Below, one piece after another: positions 26,392-37,756 of a DNA stretch of 64,000 nt. Source of the stretch: Chaetorhynchus papuensis (Eukaryota; Chordata; Aves; Passeriformes; Rhipiduridae); the NCBI GenBank assembly GCA_013396525.1, contig VWYX01000218.1:778773-842772 (forward strand). The letters are read 5' to 3'. Position 1 is the stretch's first letter, and the number at the start of each line of letters is the position of its first letter. The position numbers and the translations under genes are program-made. A model generated the notes under the pieces. The model saw nothing but the letters and a program-made list of their open reading frames with translations, was not told where the DNA came from and did no database searches.

Positions 26392-29300
26392 GCAACAGCC
26401 TTTCCTGCAAGTCACAGTATCTGCAAAGTCACTTTTTGAGCAATAAAAGCATTATAGAATGCAACATGAAGCAAAGTTCTTCAAAGTCACATATAATTAC
26501 CCCTTCTATGAGGCACTTTATGCAATATTTATTTCCATTAATATTGGAAACTATGTGCATTGTTTATTGAAAAAAATGAATGCAATGTCAAATATAGAAC
26601 TGCACAGGGGAATACATTGGAATTCTGGAAATTTTCAAACTAATTCAACATTTTTGCCATACATGTATTAGGAACAATCCCAAGTGTAAAACCTAATGTC
26701 ACTGATGTAAAACTGTCTTCTAAAAGTTTGAAAGTCTGTCATCTTTCTCCATATACTCACTTCATTAAATAGTTTACAGCTTGCAAGGGGATCACAATGT
26801 TGGAGTAAGAAAATGACTGTCCTGACAGATTCAGACAATAAAACAACCAGATTGTTATATGAATGTTTTCTCAGAGACTGTTGCTGCAACACATAATAAA
26901 TACAAATATTGAAACACCTGCATGATAAACATAATACTTTTAACAGATGTTAATCCCTCCTGAATGCGACCAGTGGATTTAGATCACATAAATGCAATTT
27001 GCCCTATTCAGGTCCTCCTGGAAAATTGCCAATCATATGGTTGCTTTCTGACCAACTGCTGCAATTGACACACATGGATTTGCTTCTCAATTCTCCTACT
27101 ATGAGCATTTTTAAAACAATCCATAAATAAATATATGTGCATGACACTGAAACTCATCTACAATTTAGGATGCTTGTCTGCTGTCAGCATGAATTGGTTA
27201 TATAATTTTCAGAAAAGAGTTCCAAGTTAAAACCAAACCTATTGTCTCAAAATCCTGACATTCTGGCAGGCAGAGCAGAATGTTTCTCTCCCCTTGGTGG
27301 GACTTGTTCTGCTTCAATACTCTCTGATCATATGCAGCTTCTGTTTACTTCAACAAATTTAATGGAGGTTCAGCATATTTGAAAATTAGCTATTAACCCT
27401 ATCAAAACACTACTGAGGTTTTGATACCCCTAGGGGAGAAGCACACTCTTACAACTCGTTGGCTTAAACTTAAGTACCTGCTTATGCACTCTGTTGGAAA
27501 AGAGCCTGAATTTACATCTGTCTTTTCACCTCCAGAATGTATTTGAATGCCTTTCGTTGTAACTTCAGTTTATAGAAATAGCTCTGCGCCCGCACGGCCA
27601 TCCCTGTGCTACCAGAGATGACAGTGTGCATTTGCAGGGCAGTGAGAGGCATTACTCAGTGGTGAGCTATCCAGCCAGCAGGGTCTGACCTACTGACGTG
27701 TGTGCAACCGAAAATAAGCAACGCTGGGAGCAGAAAATAACTGGCAAGTGATTAGTCATGGAAACCGAATGGCCAAGGAAAACCTGTACACTTCATTTCA
27801 TACTGCCTCCAGTAGTTGCATTAATTCATAGAAAGTGACACAAAGAGAAACAGAGGCACAACAAATATCAGTGCAACAGAAAAATACTAGTTCTTCGTGG
27901 CAAAGCAAAACTTTACTTTCAAAATTGACAAGTAAACAAAGAAAGCAATAACACAATTTGTATAAAAATTAACACTAACTTGCCATATCTCCATGCACCA
28001 CCTAGGGACATCTAAGTTAAAAAAAAAGTGGGATGAGTATAGTATTTCAAAAGATAGAAAGGTTCGCCTGGTAAAAAAGTTCCCCAGAGCAATTTGTGGC
28101 TGTAGATCAGGAGAAACAGATGCGGCTGAATAGGAAGCAATAGAAGCATTTACCAAATGGCTCTGGTGAATCTCCAGAGTTTCTCGTGGTGACAAAGGAA
28201 GACATAATTATATCTCAGATGCATGTTGAAGAAGAATAACCATCATTATCAAAAATGAAGACTCAATTTATCCAGTTCAGTTGTACTCTTGCTGAAATAA
28301 TTGCAGAAAAAAGATTGTGGTTGGTCACAATAAATAAGAAAAACCACCAAGAAGATGTATTGCTTAGGATATGAGCAGCTACTGGGAGACAGCTGCTCTA
28401 AGACAGAGATAGACCAAGAAAATTTTCCAAAATATTGCTATTCAGACATGAATAAATAGATCTGTTTGCTTAATGGCAAAGAGCTGTGTTTTCTTACTGT
28501 ATCTAGTTGATTCTGCTATTAATTGCCTTAAGTTGAGGACACAAAACACAGGAAAAACTATTCTGTTGATTATGAAGTGAAAAATACAGCTGATTCTTCC
28601 ATTTTTTAGGATTATTAGCTCATTATAATTAAAAGAGAAAAGGATGGTGTTGCATAAAAACTGTTCCAGCTGAACCATGTGATCAAAAGAGTGTATACCC
28701 TGCTTATACAGATGCGCAACAGCTTAGAAGAGAACACGGACTTTTCTGAGATAATGAACATGTTGCTCATGTTCAAAACATTTTTAAATGAAGAACTAGA
28801 ATGGGTTCATTAACGATTCTAAGTGCTGCTGTTTGCAGAAAAACTCTCATATAAGGAGGAATTGGCAAGATTTTTGTGTTATTAAAAGATCATAGAAAGA
28901 TGCTGGAAAAAACATCAGTAAGATTAACTAAAAAGATCTTTTGTAGTCTCATATGATATAATAGCTAGAGGAGGTCCAGTGAAAATGAAAAGTAGCAAAT
29001 TCAAAACGGAGGAAGGGATTGCTCTTTTATTCACCCCGTTCTTAAGACTGAGAAGTGATTCTAAGACTTGAAAACCATTTAGTCTCTTCTATGGTTAACA
29101 GGAGTTTCAAGAATTGTTTATAAAGCCCATTGTTTTTAAAGAAATTTTGCATTCTTTGTTCTTTTATCTTATTTTAGTTTTATTTTTTTAAACTAAAGCA
29201 CTTGTTCTAACCATTTTAAAGAGTTGATCAGATGCAATAATTATGTTCCCTGGCTTCAAAACAAACTTCTGGTCAGCTATACCCCTATGGCAGACACTTT

Positions 29301-32300
29301 CATGCTTCTTCTGTACACTGGTGTCTTGGCCCCTGACTGGCTTCGCTGCTGTTACCAAAATACAGAGAATGGAGAAGCCTGGATGCAGATATACCTTAAT
29401 TTTGCCAGGATTGTCTCGTCTATTCATTATAATGCTGCACATTTTACCTTTGAAATTCTGAGTATATTCCGATTTATATCTGCATGAAAAATTTTCTATA
29501 AATTAAGAGAAACTCATAGCAACTAAATATTTTTTTCACAACTGCCTAGTTATAAAGTATTTGTTCTCCCTTCTCCCCCTGTACATTTCCTGTTAGACAT
29601 TACAAGCCCATGCTTCAGTCCGATCTGAGCCTGAGATGCACTGTCCCTTGCAAGGCAACAAGGCATTAGCATCACAGTCTTCAGTTTGCCATTGCAGGGA
29701 GAGACAGGCATGACCACAACAGGGATGGGGATAGCTTTAAAGGCTTTCACATCCAGATCCCATGTGAGGGATATTCCCAGTCCCCACAAAGCTGACCAGA
29801 GTAAGCTGAATGCAGAACACCTGAGTACTCCACAGCCCTAAAAATTACTGATACAAAAGGGTCCTGAGTTTGTGTTTTGAAAAATAATGTCCGACTGCTA
29901 CACACACAGGTTTGCTGTAGCTTCTGTTGCTGGAAATGGTGCCATCAGCAGGTTGGGGGTCTCTGCTTAGGGCTGTGCATGGGCTCAGCCTAGCTCCTCC
30001 TCTCCTCTTCACAATAGCTAAAATACTTACCTGAGGAGACTGCAAGTTACCATCATAAGCCAAACTAAAAAAGATCAAATCCTCACTGCCCTCAGTGGTG
30101 GACAATAATCTTCTTGGGCCTTCATTTCTTTGCATGTGTAGGGTCATATAAGCCCCTGGGGCTCCTGCTTGCCCAAGACACTAAGGTTGCCCTGAGCCTC
30201 ATCAACCACTTATATCTTAAATTAAAGCCTTGAAGCCTTTCTTGTGCAGCTCCTCACACCTGGCAGGATTTCCCTGTCTGAGTCTCCACCTCTGTTCTCA
30301 GTCTTCACAAAGGCAATTGCAAACTTCACCCCCCTCCAGATCCAGGCTCTCCCGTCTACACACATGTGCATTTATCAATTTTCTCTCAGCTCCTGCACAA
30401 GTGTAAAGGCTTTCAGGTGATACTCGAGAGAAGTGTGCTAGGGCATTCCACTGTGCAGCAGTACTCCTAGACAGTGTGATTGGAGTAAACTACGAGTGCT
30501 ATTAACAACAAGCAAATAACCTTAACATGTTGAAAACAACCTTAATGATTTTCATTCTTAAACCTTCTTTTCCCATGATATTTATGTGCTAACATTTCGG
30601 CTGAACTTAGGTTATTTAGGCATTTCTGAAAAGTCTACACTTTAATGGGTTCAAATGACTAAGATGAAAATGAAATTTCAGTAATTAAAGTTCATGTAAG
30701 GGGAGGTGTTTCATTTAGTTTTTTGTTTGTTTGCTTTCATCTATAGGCCTCCAGTGTTTTCGTATCTATTCTATAAACAGGATAATATAAAATCATCTAG
30801 TTACAGAAGAAATGAAAAGTTGAATGATTCGTTATATTTATATGACCTTAAAACATGTTGCAGAATTGCATTTATTACATAGAAAAAAAAAACCCAAAAC
30901 AATAAAACATCTTATTGAGTAGTTGATTATATGGTATTACAAAAATCTGCCTTCCAGTAGAATCCTTTGGCCTGCATATGTACAACACTATAAATCTTGC
31001 TAAATATTTGTTTCAGAAATTGTCCAGAAGGATGAACAGATTGATTTTCCAGACCTAAATCACTTCAACACCAAATAGTACTCTGGAGAAAACTGTGTTT
31101 CTCTTCTTGTTGTTTGCAGACACATTAAGATCACACAATGAGCTGCAGCAGTGCAGCTTTCTGGTCCTTTTGCTGTTTCATAGCACCAAGATGGAAAAGG
31201 CACAGCTTTGAGACTACCTAAATACAAGGAGTTGATGAAAACCACAGCAAAATTAAGGAATTAATGAATGCATTTCATTAATTCTGAACTCAGTAACAGA
31301 CTATATTTCTAGCCTGTGGATTTGCCTGAGTTTGAAAGCTTGAAGAAGAAAAAAAACAAAGTGAATATAGGACTTTTTCACAAAATAGCTTGTAAAGGTT
31401 TTGGTTTTTTACAACATATTTTCCTACTTTTTTACAAAAAATCAGCAAAACATTTATTTTTCCATTAAACTTGTCAAACTGCCAGGTCAGCATTTTACAA
31501 AGTAAAATTTTTCAGCTATAAAAATTTTGACTTGTGAGTTGTTTATAACTTAATACCTCTATTTAATGGTGGTCTGATTAATTTCCCCTAAGAATGTGCT
31601 GTTCTAATTTGAGCTCACTGTTTCGATTTGTATTCAATAGCTGTGATTTTTAAAATGTTATAAAATGTATTTCCTCAACTGAAAAGAATATTTTTTCCAA
31701 ATGACCTGAAAGGGTATTCCATGCCACATACCTTCCTGTTAAAGACAATACGTACTTGTGACTTAGGCACCTAATGCTGTGCTTTTAATTTGCTGGTGAG
31801 AGCCTCATGCCATCCTTTTCCATTTGTACTGCAGGCTCCTGCCCAAAACACCATGTTTGCCAAAGACATTCACAGATCTTTGAATTTTAAAAGAAAATTA
31901 CATTACATCAGAGCCCATTAAAAACTGAAAAGTAAGGAGTGTTTTTTCTCACTTCTGTCATTCATAACATGTACCAAACACAATTATGTGTGTGTGCACT
32001 CATCAGCAACACTTCACAACTGCAGTTGTACCAGACTTCTAAGGCCTAGAAGTACTGATTCAGTTTAGGCTGGTTTTACATATGTGATCAGTTTTAACAA
32101 ATCTGTTTTTAAAATATGAAGGCCTGAAAGGTGGGGAGTCATATCCAGTGTGGCCAAAGATTAATGCTTTGTACAGCTGTTATGAGACCAGCCTTAGACC
32201 CTTTGCCATGGTCTACTAGATTATATTCTCCTGAAAATCTACATAAAAAGTTAGGGCTCATACATATTTTCTAGATGTTTACATCCCTTTAAGCATGCAG

Positions 32301-33569
32301 CCAGCTAGAGTACTATATAAAGGGCACTAATATCTGTTTATATATGGTATTGCTTAGTATAAAGAAATTTTAGTATGAAACATCTTAGTCTTTACAGAGA
32401 AAAAGAAACCTGTGCCTTCACCTGGCAAGTCACTTCTCTGTCTTCTATTTGTTTTGGGGCTTGTTGGAGCTTTTTCTGACAGGCTTGGATTAAGAGAATA
32501 TTGGTAATTAATGCCTCATGAGAAGTCTCCTTGCAAGTACAGCATAAAACTGGGAAATCTGTAGAAAAGGGAAGAGAGAAATTTCCCAAACACAGCCAGA
32601 ACTTCTCTTGTTTACACTCTAAGCCTCTTTGGATTGCAAAAGACTCTTGCATTTAGTGCTTACTTCTGAAAAAGAATTGAAACATTTCAAAAGATTCTAA
32701 AAGCCATGTGGAAAGATAGAATTTATGCATCTTTAAAAAAAAAAAGCTCAACACCTATTTGTCAAAACTCTCATTTCCTATTAAGTAAATGAAATTGAAT
32801 TGGTGTTTAGTGGTTTAGTGGGTTTCTCCTCTGCTAAATGAACACAACCTGCTGGATTCAGCAAATTCATTAAAAATGTGCTTTTACAGGGTAGAGGGCT
32901 TTAGGAGCTGCACAAACCCATCAGACTTTATGAGTTTTCAGACCAGTTCTATTCACAGGGTGCGAGTGAATATCTCCCAGTTCCCAGAGAGCCTCCCTTC
33001 ACAAATAAAAAGAACAGAGATAAGCTGAAAGACACGCAAGGTGAGCATAAAATGTAATTAAAACATAGTTTCATTTGCAGTCTATTGCAGCTGCTAACCT
33101 CACTGATTAGCAGTTCTTCCATCTATGAGTCACCTCGGAGATCTGTTCACAGGGGGTCTGAGCCTGAAATCACTCTTGTTTTGAAGGCTGTCAATAAGCA
33201 AATATTCAGATGTAATTCCATGTAGTCTGAAGACCAGTAAATCTACCCTATGAAGTGACAAAACGTGTCAACTTAGAAGCTATTATGTTAACTGAATTAT
33301 TTGCATATGATAATTGCATAATATATACACTCTCTGGGTCAACAGTGATATTCTTTTTCAGGCAGGAGGTTTGAAAACCAAGACAAGCAAAACAGGCTGC
33401 TAAGCACAAGCTTCATTCATTTGATATCTGTAAGATACACCTTGAGGCCAGAATGTGAAAATAAAAACCAGGTAAATTCTGTGTAATCACTAATATCAGA
33501 CGGCTCACTGTAATTTTCCCTTACATCCCAGTTTGCACAAGTATTAAGTCCTGCTGGTGTTTTATGAAC
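26392..33569. other. Unique AT-rich noncoding DNA
   Basis: About 7.2 kb has no recognisable gene or repeat. A stretch at about 27580-27850 has higher sequence complexity and several CpGs and may be a conserved noncoding element (see findings). Open frames are about 100 codons or less, with no recognisable domains. Confidence 0.5.
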
Positions 33570-33574
33570 TTTGC
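33570..33574. repeat. Probable target-site duplication, left copy (TTTGC)
   Basis: Five bases directly before the LTR start match TTTAC at 34164-34168 in four of five positions. The one difference is a transition, consistent with an ageing 5-bp duplication. Confidence 0.5.
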
Positions 33575-34163
33575 TATCCTGGGTTGCAGTATGTTCTATC
33601 ACCATCCTCATGAGTTGCTGAGCCCAGGTGGGGCAGTGTTTCCCGGCCTTCTCCCTCCGGACCATCTCCCTGATTAATGGCCCATCAATGCCCTGCCCAT
33701 GGCTCAGAGATAACTCCCTCAGGACTGTCTTCTGTTAATGAGGCCATTCACACCTTGCCTCATGGCTCATCATCCCACTGTGAGATGCTCCACCCAGAAG
33801 GAGGAATCAAGCATTCCATCCTGGATATAATCTGGGATCCTGAACACCACAGACACCAGCTTCCACTGGATTTCCAGAGGGCAGGAGCTACACAGCCACT
33901 ACTGGACCTTCTGAGGAAGAGCAGACCTTTCTCTACAGGATCATTGCCTCAACAGAACCACATCCACCACTGCAGGAGGACTGCAGCCACCGTCTTATCA
34001 GACTGCTACCACCACCGTGACTAACAGGGTGTCAGGTTGTATCCTGACTGTCAGTTTAACCCAGTATTTCCTGGGTTTTTTTGTTTTTTGTTTTTTTTTA
34101 ATTTCCCTATTAAATTGTTATTCTGACTTGGTGCCTCCCACTATTTGTTTTCAAACTAGTACA
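33575..34163 (+). mobile_element. Solo LTR, ERVL (class III)-like, copy 1
   Basis: This 589-bp block is the same element as 56851-57431, which lies in the opposite orientation. Comparing the copies fixes the ends. The 5' end is TATCCTGGGTTGCAG here, and copy 2 shows TGTCCTGGGTTGCAG, so the canonical TG has mutated. The 3' end is CAAACTAGTACA. A polyadenylation signal ATTAAA lies at 34109-34114, followed by the segment TTGTTATTCTGACTTGGTGC that is shared by both copies. Five-base flanking repeats (TTTGC/TTTAC) fit the target-site duplication size usual for class III ERVs. No gag-pol adjoins it, so it is a solo LTR. A 115-codon open frame (33677-34024) lies inside. By eye the two copies differ at roughly ten positions in their first 250 bp. 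Confidence 0.8.
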
Positions 34164-34168
34164 TTTAC
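34164..34168. repeat. Probable target-site duplication, right copy (TTTAC)
   Basis: This is the partner of 33570-33574, with one transition between the copies. Confidence 0.5.
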
Positions 34169-34262
34169 TTACAACGATTACAGATGGTACTAAAACCAAG
34201 ACCACTTTTTTGTCTGTTCTTTACACTCCTTTACTTGTACTTGTAGGTTATACATTTGTAGG

Positions 34263-34319
34263 AAAAACGTGCCAAGGTGAAAAACGTGCCAAGGTGAAAA
34301 ACATGCCAAGGTAAAAAAC
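34263..34319 (+). repeat. Tandem repeat, 17-bp unit, 3.4 copies
   Basis: The unit AAAAACGTGCCAAGGTG occurs at 34263-34279 and 34280-34296. A variant with CATGCC and a final A follows at 34297-34313, with a partial unit to 34319. The first two units are identical, implying recent slippage. It lies 100 bp beyond the ERVL-like LTR and is not part of it, because copy 2 lacks it. Confidence 0.9.
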
Positions 34320-37300
34320 TCTTAGCCAAAAGAAACATAGAAAACAGGTGCTTCAATATTCCAAATATGAGCTGAACATGTAGTACAAGATGCTCCTGAA
34401 TGCTCAGGTTGTCCTCCCCTGTTTCTGCCTAACTTTTCTGTGCTATATGAATCCATTGTCCTGCATCAAGTCTTTCTAAGTGCAGCAGCTCTCCAGCCAG
34501 CTCCAGAAAACCTCTTAGGGATCACTGCCCAAATTGCCCATAACACATGATGATGGACTTGACAACAGTCACCTCCTTCCAGACATTTGCCCCATCACCC
34601 CAAAATGATGGGGTCTTTTGTCTCTGTTTATGGAGATCTGTAGCAAGTTGTTCCCTTCATATCTTCAGGGTGAGTGTCCCCCATCTTCAGAGAAGTGCAT
34701 CTGATCGAGGAAAATTTCCTGCTAAGCACTTTGAAAGGAGGGGGGCACTGAGAGATTTTCTCCCTCCAGATCCAGATTTGATATTTCATATGTTCAATTG
34801 CTGAAGTCTAAAGCTGTTTATACATTTCTTTATGTCCAGCCTTCAAGGGCAGTCACAGTGAATGCCTAATACAAATGCAGCTATATGGGAAATATCATCC
34901 GTAGGAGTTTGGCTTGTAGTTGGGATTACCTGCTGTTTTGACATGTTTTGTTTGGAGGAGGTGGGCTCTGAAGGGTTTTGTGCTGATGTGGCGTTCTGCC
35001 TCCCCAGTGGTTGTGTAGTTGCCAGATACCACCACACTTTGCTGTCCAAGGCCACCACTTGCACTTTTCATGCAGTAGTCATCAGGTGACATGGGCACAG
35101 CTTTCCCTTTGTCTATCCCCAACCAGAATACTGGGGCACCTCTCTGATGGCTCTGTCATCCACACTTTCCTGGGATGGGAGATGGGTGCAGCTCAGATAT
35201 GCACCGATGGATTTCTGTGTGGTTTCAAGAAATTTCATCCCAAGTCTTTGTCACGTTGTAAGTATATTTCAGAGGCTGTTAAAATCAAAACCTCACAGAT
35301 AAGAGAATGCACATAGCCACTAGTCAAGTTAAATAAATGCCAAATGCAGAGATCTGTGCAGGCATTTCTGGGTACTTGTATTTATGCCTTCATGCACACC
35401 TACCGAGGAATGTTTTGCATTCCCAACTCTGAAAGCCTTGCCCAGCTATTTTTTTGCATAGATATGGTCCTGAATGTCTCCACAACATAAACATTTCTAT
35501 TTGCAAAAGGGGCCTTGGACAGTAAAAATTTTTATAGCTCACATCTTCTCTGTCCTAAGCTATTTAAGATTTAAACGTTCGTGATTAAATTCTTAATTTT
35601 TTTACTACTGTATGAATAACTTCACCACTGTAGCAAATGTTTCCAATATTTTTTCAAACACAAATCCACTAAACAATTTTTGTATTTATTATGTTTTCCT
35701 TAAATACATAAATCAAAAGACAACAACAAGCCTAATGTCAAAGAAAATTTTTGACACTTCATACATTAAATAAAAGCAGCCGATAAACAGTTTAGATGAA
35801 ATTATGGCTTGAAATGTAGTTCCCAAGAGGAATGCGGTTCATAAATTGATTTTATACTGCCTCTGTCGTTGTTGATTTGAGATATGCTCAAGACACCCAC
35901 AGTCATTACCAGTTCTACCATTACTTAGCCTGCCTTTGCTCTGACTGATACTTAGACACATGGAGACTACCAGCCATCTATTTCTGTGAAAAATGTGTTG
36001 TTTGGTTGTCATCACATGTGTAGCATGCTGCCTTCTATTTGAAAGCTTGACCCATAATAAAAAATTCGGAAGAAAATCAGCCTTTAAATTTTGACCATGC
36101 CTGAATCCCAGAAGCTTCTATAGCTACTTTGGGTATTGAAGAGGGAAGTGCTTTCCAATCAGTAAAAATGAGGTAGCATTCGATTGGTAATTGACCAAAT
36201 CTCATTGAGTCTCAAAGCTAAACCATTTCAAGCTCATGAGTTCTTTACTATATCCCAGCTTTCAAGTCTCCTTGAAAAAGATGCTTCCCTATCCTTCTGC
36301 ACTTAATATTTTTCTATAGCTAAATGTTACCACAGAAATCACTGCTACAAAGATTCTAGTCTGTTTATTGCCAGAATATTTACAATTATTTGGAAATTAA
36401 TACGCCAGTGTTAACTTTAAATATGGGAAATGAGAGATTAGTTTGTGTGGAACTAACCATTATGATCTACAAGGTTCAGAACAAGCATTTCATTTCTCAT
36501 TCAGTTCTGTTGGAAGAAAGTGGTTTACAAAGCACCTGAGATCATGTAATACTGTGTCTTTCACATTAAGGTCTTGATTTTCAAAATTGCACTCTCCATT
36601 CAAACATTTTCCTCTCATAGGAACAGAACAGTTCATTGAGCTGTTCTGTCTCTCATTTCACCAATGAGTACTTCAAAATAGAGTTAAGAGAGCGCTAAGA
36701 GTTAACTCAAGCATTCAAGCAGAAATGTTCTTATAACAATGAATTATAAATAAAACAACCACGGATGGACTCATCTAGCAAATGATATATTTATTAAGTG
36801 TACCACTTGGGTTTTTTACAGGTCAAGGTACCCCGCCTCTACAAGCAAAGGTGGTAAGCTCCTCAAAGTGCCCTTAATCATTATGCTGACTGTGTGACAG
36901 CACATTTGCTGAAAGCTGTACAAATGGAGCATTGTACCTGAATGGCAAATATATGCTTTCAGCACAAACAAAACTAATAGATTTTAAGAGTGACTTTATG
37001 CCTTCACTAGCAACTAGTCTTTAAAGAGTACACATCCTTAGCACAAATCCTGATGATATAGTATGTGCAAGCAGAGCTCTTAAAAAGAGCACATTTGAAA
37101 GAGAGTCTACATAGCCTAGCAGATTTGCTATTTGCTGTGCTTTCAGTTCACTCCTCTAACACCTCTACACAGAGATTTTGCAGCAATATGCATTCACTTG
37201 AAGAAAAAAGCGGGTCTATATGAAATCAACCATAAATATATTTCCACAGCTCTACTCATGACATTTGTTGCCATTGTTTTGTAAGCAATGATATAGCTGG

Positions 37301-37738
37301 TTTATAGCACCATTTTTTTTCCTCCTGACAATTTTTACTGGTAAGTGCCACTGACATTGCAGAAAGCCCATATAAGCTGGCTGGCAGCTGGCAGACTGGA
37401 TTTGTAAAGAGAGCCTTAGGCAGCTGTGTGCATGCAGTGCTGTGGGGCCAAACTGGGAAGCACAAACACCTACTGCGCTCATACAAGTAATGAATTTTTC
37501 AACAGGGAGATTCACGCCAATAAATTGGGCTCGTAGGCATAACACATACAATTAGCTTATAAAAAAATTAACCAGAAGTGAAAAACACCTAAGCTGTACT
37601 ATTCATCAATGAAGCTTGATGTTCCCTTTCTTTTTGTTTATTTCCTTATTTAAGTGTAATGGAAAGGCTACTGCTTTACTTGCAAGGTCATCAAAGCTTG
37701 TAATTCGTTCCCCTGAAACCACAAGGTTTTCCTTTTCC
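34320..37738. other. Unique noncoding DNA
   Basis: I see no supported gene. Overlapping short open frames on both strands at about 34843-35316 sit in slightly GC-richer sequence, but they have no recognisable protein family. Confidence 0.5.
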
Positions 37739-37756
37739 TTTTTTTTTTTTTTTTTT
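37739..37756 (+). repeat. T18 homopolymer
   Basis: There are eighteen consecutive T residues, equivalent to a poly(A) tract on the - strand. No polyadenylation signal or retrocopy body is evident on the - strand next to it. Confidence 0.9.
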
